From positions 14,818,001 through 14,882,000 of the forward strand of contig OU612068.1 in assembly GCA_914767715.1 (NCBI GenBank): a stretch of DNA of 64,000 nt. Direction: 5' to 3'. Position 1 is the first letter of the stretch, and every line of letters starts with the position of its first letter. Both the position numbers and the translations under genes were made by a program. The DNA comes from Membranipora membranacea (taxonomy: Eukaryota > Bryozoa > Gymnolaemata > Cheilostomatida > Membraniporidae). Below, piece by piece: positions 63,552 to 64,000 of this stretch. The notes under the pieces were generated by a model, which was not told where the DNA came from, did no database searches, and saw only the letters and a list, made by a program, of their open reading frames with translations.

Positions 63552-63753
63552 GGTTGGTACACAATTTATCCTTTCTATCCCAAAACTGTGCCACAGCATC
63601 GACAGATTAATACAAATCCCTTGTTGTGCTACGTATTGTGTATTGCTGTGTATTGCTGTGTATTGCTGTGCTATTTCAACTAACGGCAAAATTCTCAATA
63701 TTGGCAACTAAGCTACATTCAAACCTGACTGACTACTGCAGAAAAGAGTCATT

Positions 63754-63865
63754 GCAGACTAACCACTACGCAGACTAACCTCTATGCAGTCTAACCAATA
63801 CGCAGTCTAAGCGCTACGCAGACTAACCACTACGCTGTCTAACCACTACGCAGTCTAACCGGCAC
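63754..63865. repeat. 7 x 16-base tandem repeat
   Basis: Seven head-to-tail units of GCAGACTAACCACTAC with 0-4 changes each, no spacers. Confidence 0.85.
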
Positions 63866-64000
63866 CATTATAAGGTAGTTATCTATACTAATCTCACCCC
63901 CCCCCCCATCCTCACCCAATTATCTGGGGAACAAGGGTTTATATAAGATCAAGTTTGATCCATTTTGCCCCCCCCCCCCCCTTCTGCTGACCAGCATGTC

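Larger units (their letters stand above)
63055..64000. other. Right-end non-coding region with small repeats
   Basis: No exon recognised. It holds a 50-base hairpin element (63494-63543), a short TGTATTGC-type tandem near 63630-63670, a 7-copy 16-base tandem (63754-63865) and two poly-C runs (about 63898-63907 and 63970-63980). If the patatin gene has further exons they lie beyond 64000. Confidence 0.5.

Overview
The window is nuclear DNA from an animal, most likely an aquatic invertebrate. It shows GT-AG introns of about 100 bases to several kilobases, AT-rich intergenic DNA, AATAAA signals, metazoan gene families (IFT52, SGK3-type kinase, CIMAP2/LEXM, SNX29, Josephin, animal lipoxygenase), LINE and SINE debris and many short hairpin elements. 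I cannot name the phylum. All products were identified by reading spliced exons by eye; no database search was run.

Layout, left to right. (1) The first exons of IFT52 run leftward out of the window (minus, 367-1299). (2) A PX-domain SGK3-like kinase has 14 coding exons (plus, 5789-15307). (3) CIMAP2/LEXM, a sperm-tail PG-rich-repeat ciliary protein, has 2 exons (plus, 17014-18532). (4) A minus-strand multi-exon gene of unknown identity lies at about 19559-24780. (5) RPL10/uL16 is complete (minus, 25166-27562) and carries two nearly identical ~207-base elements in two of its introns. (6) SNX29 (RUN, coiled coil, PX) has 21 coding exons (plus, 29342-40783); its exon-15 donor opens a 12-copy tandem array of 5' splice-site-like units. 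(7) A Josephin deubiquitinase is complete in 3 exons (minus, 41653-42759). (8) A PLAT-domain lipoxygenase has 14 coding exons (minus, 45214-53874). (9) A patatin-like phospholipase with two EF-hands has 10 exons (plus, 55861-63054).

The most striking arrangement is at 45-63 kb. A fatty-acid-releasing type of enzyme (patatin phospholipase with Ca-binding EF-hands) and a fatty-acid-oxidising enzyme (lipoxygenase with all iron ligands) are divergently transcribed from a ~2 kb shared intergenic region. Both preferred starts read MGN with Ser at position 6, the form of an N-myristoylation signal; the lipoxygenase also has Cys5 as a possible palmitoylation site. The sequence shows the arrangement and the motifs. 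That the two work together as a membrane-anchored, Ca-responsive oxylipin module is my inference.

Other points worth following are the SNX29 donor ladder, the twin intronic RPL10 elements (candidate snoRNA-like RNAs), the unknown gene with introns near 50 bases, two TTAA-type hairpin elements sharing one TTAA, and a LINE fragment whose tail repeat matches the microsatellite at its other end.
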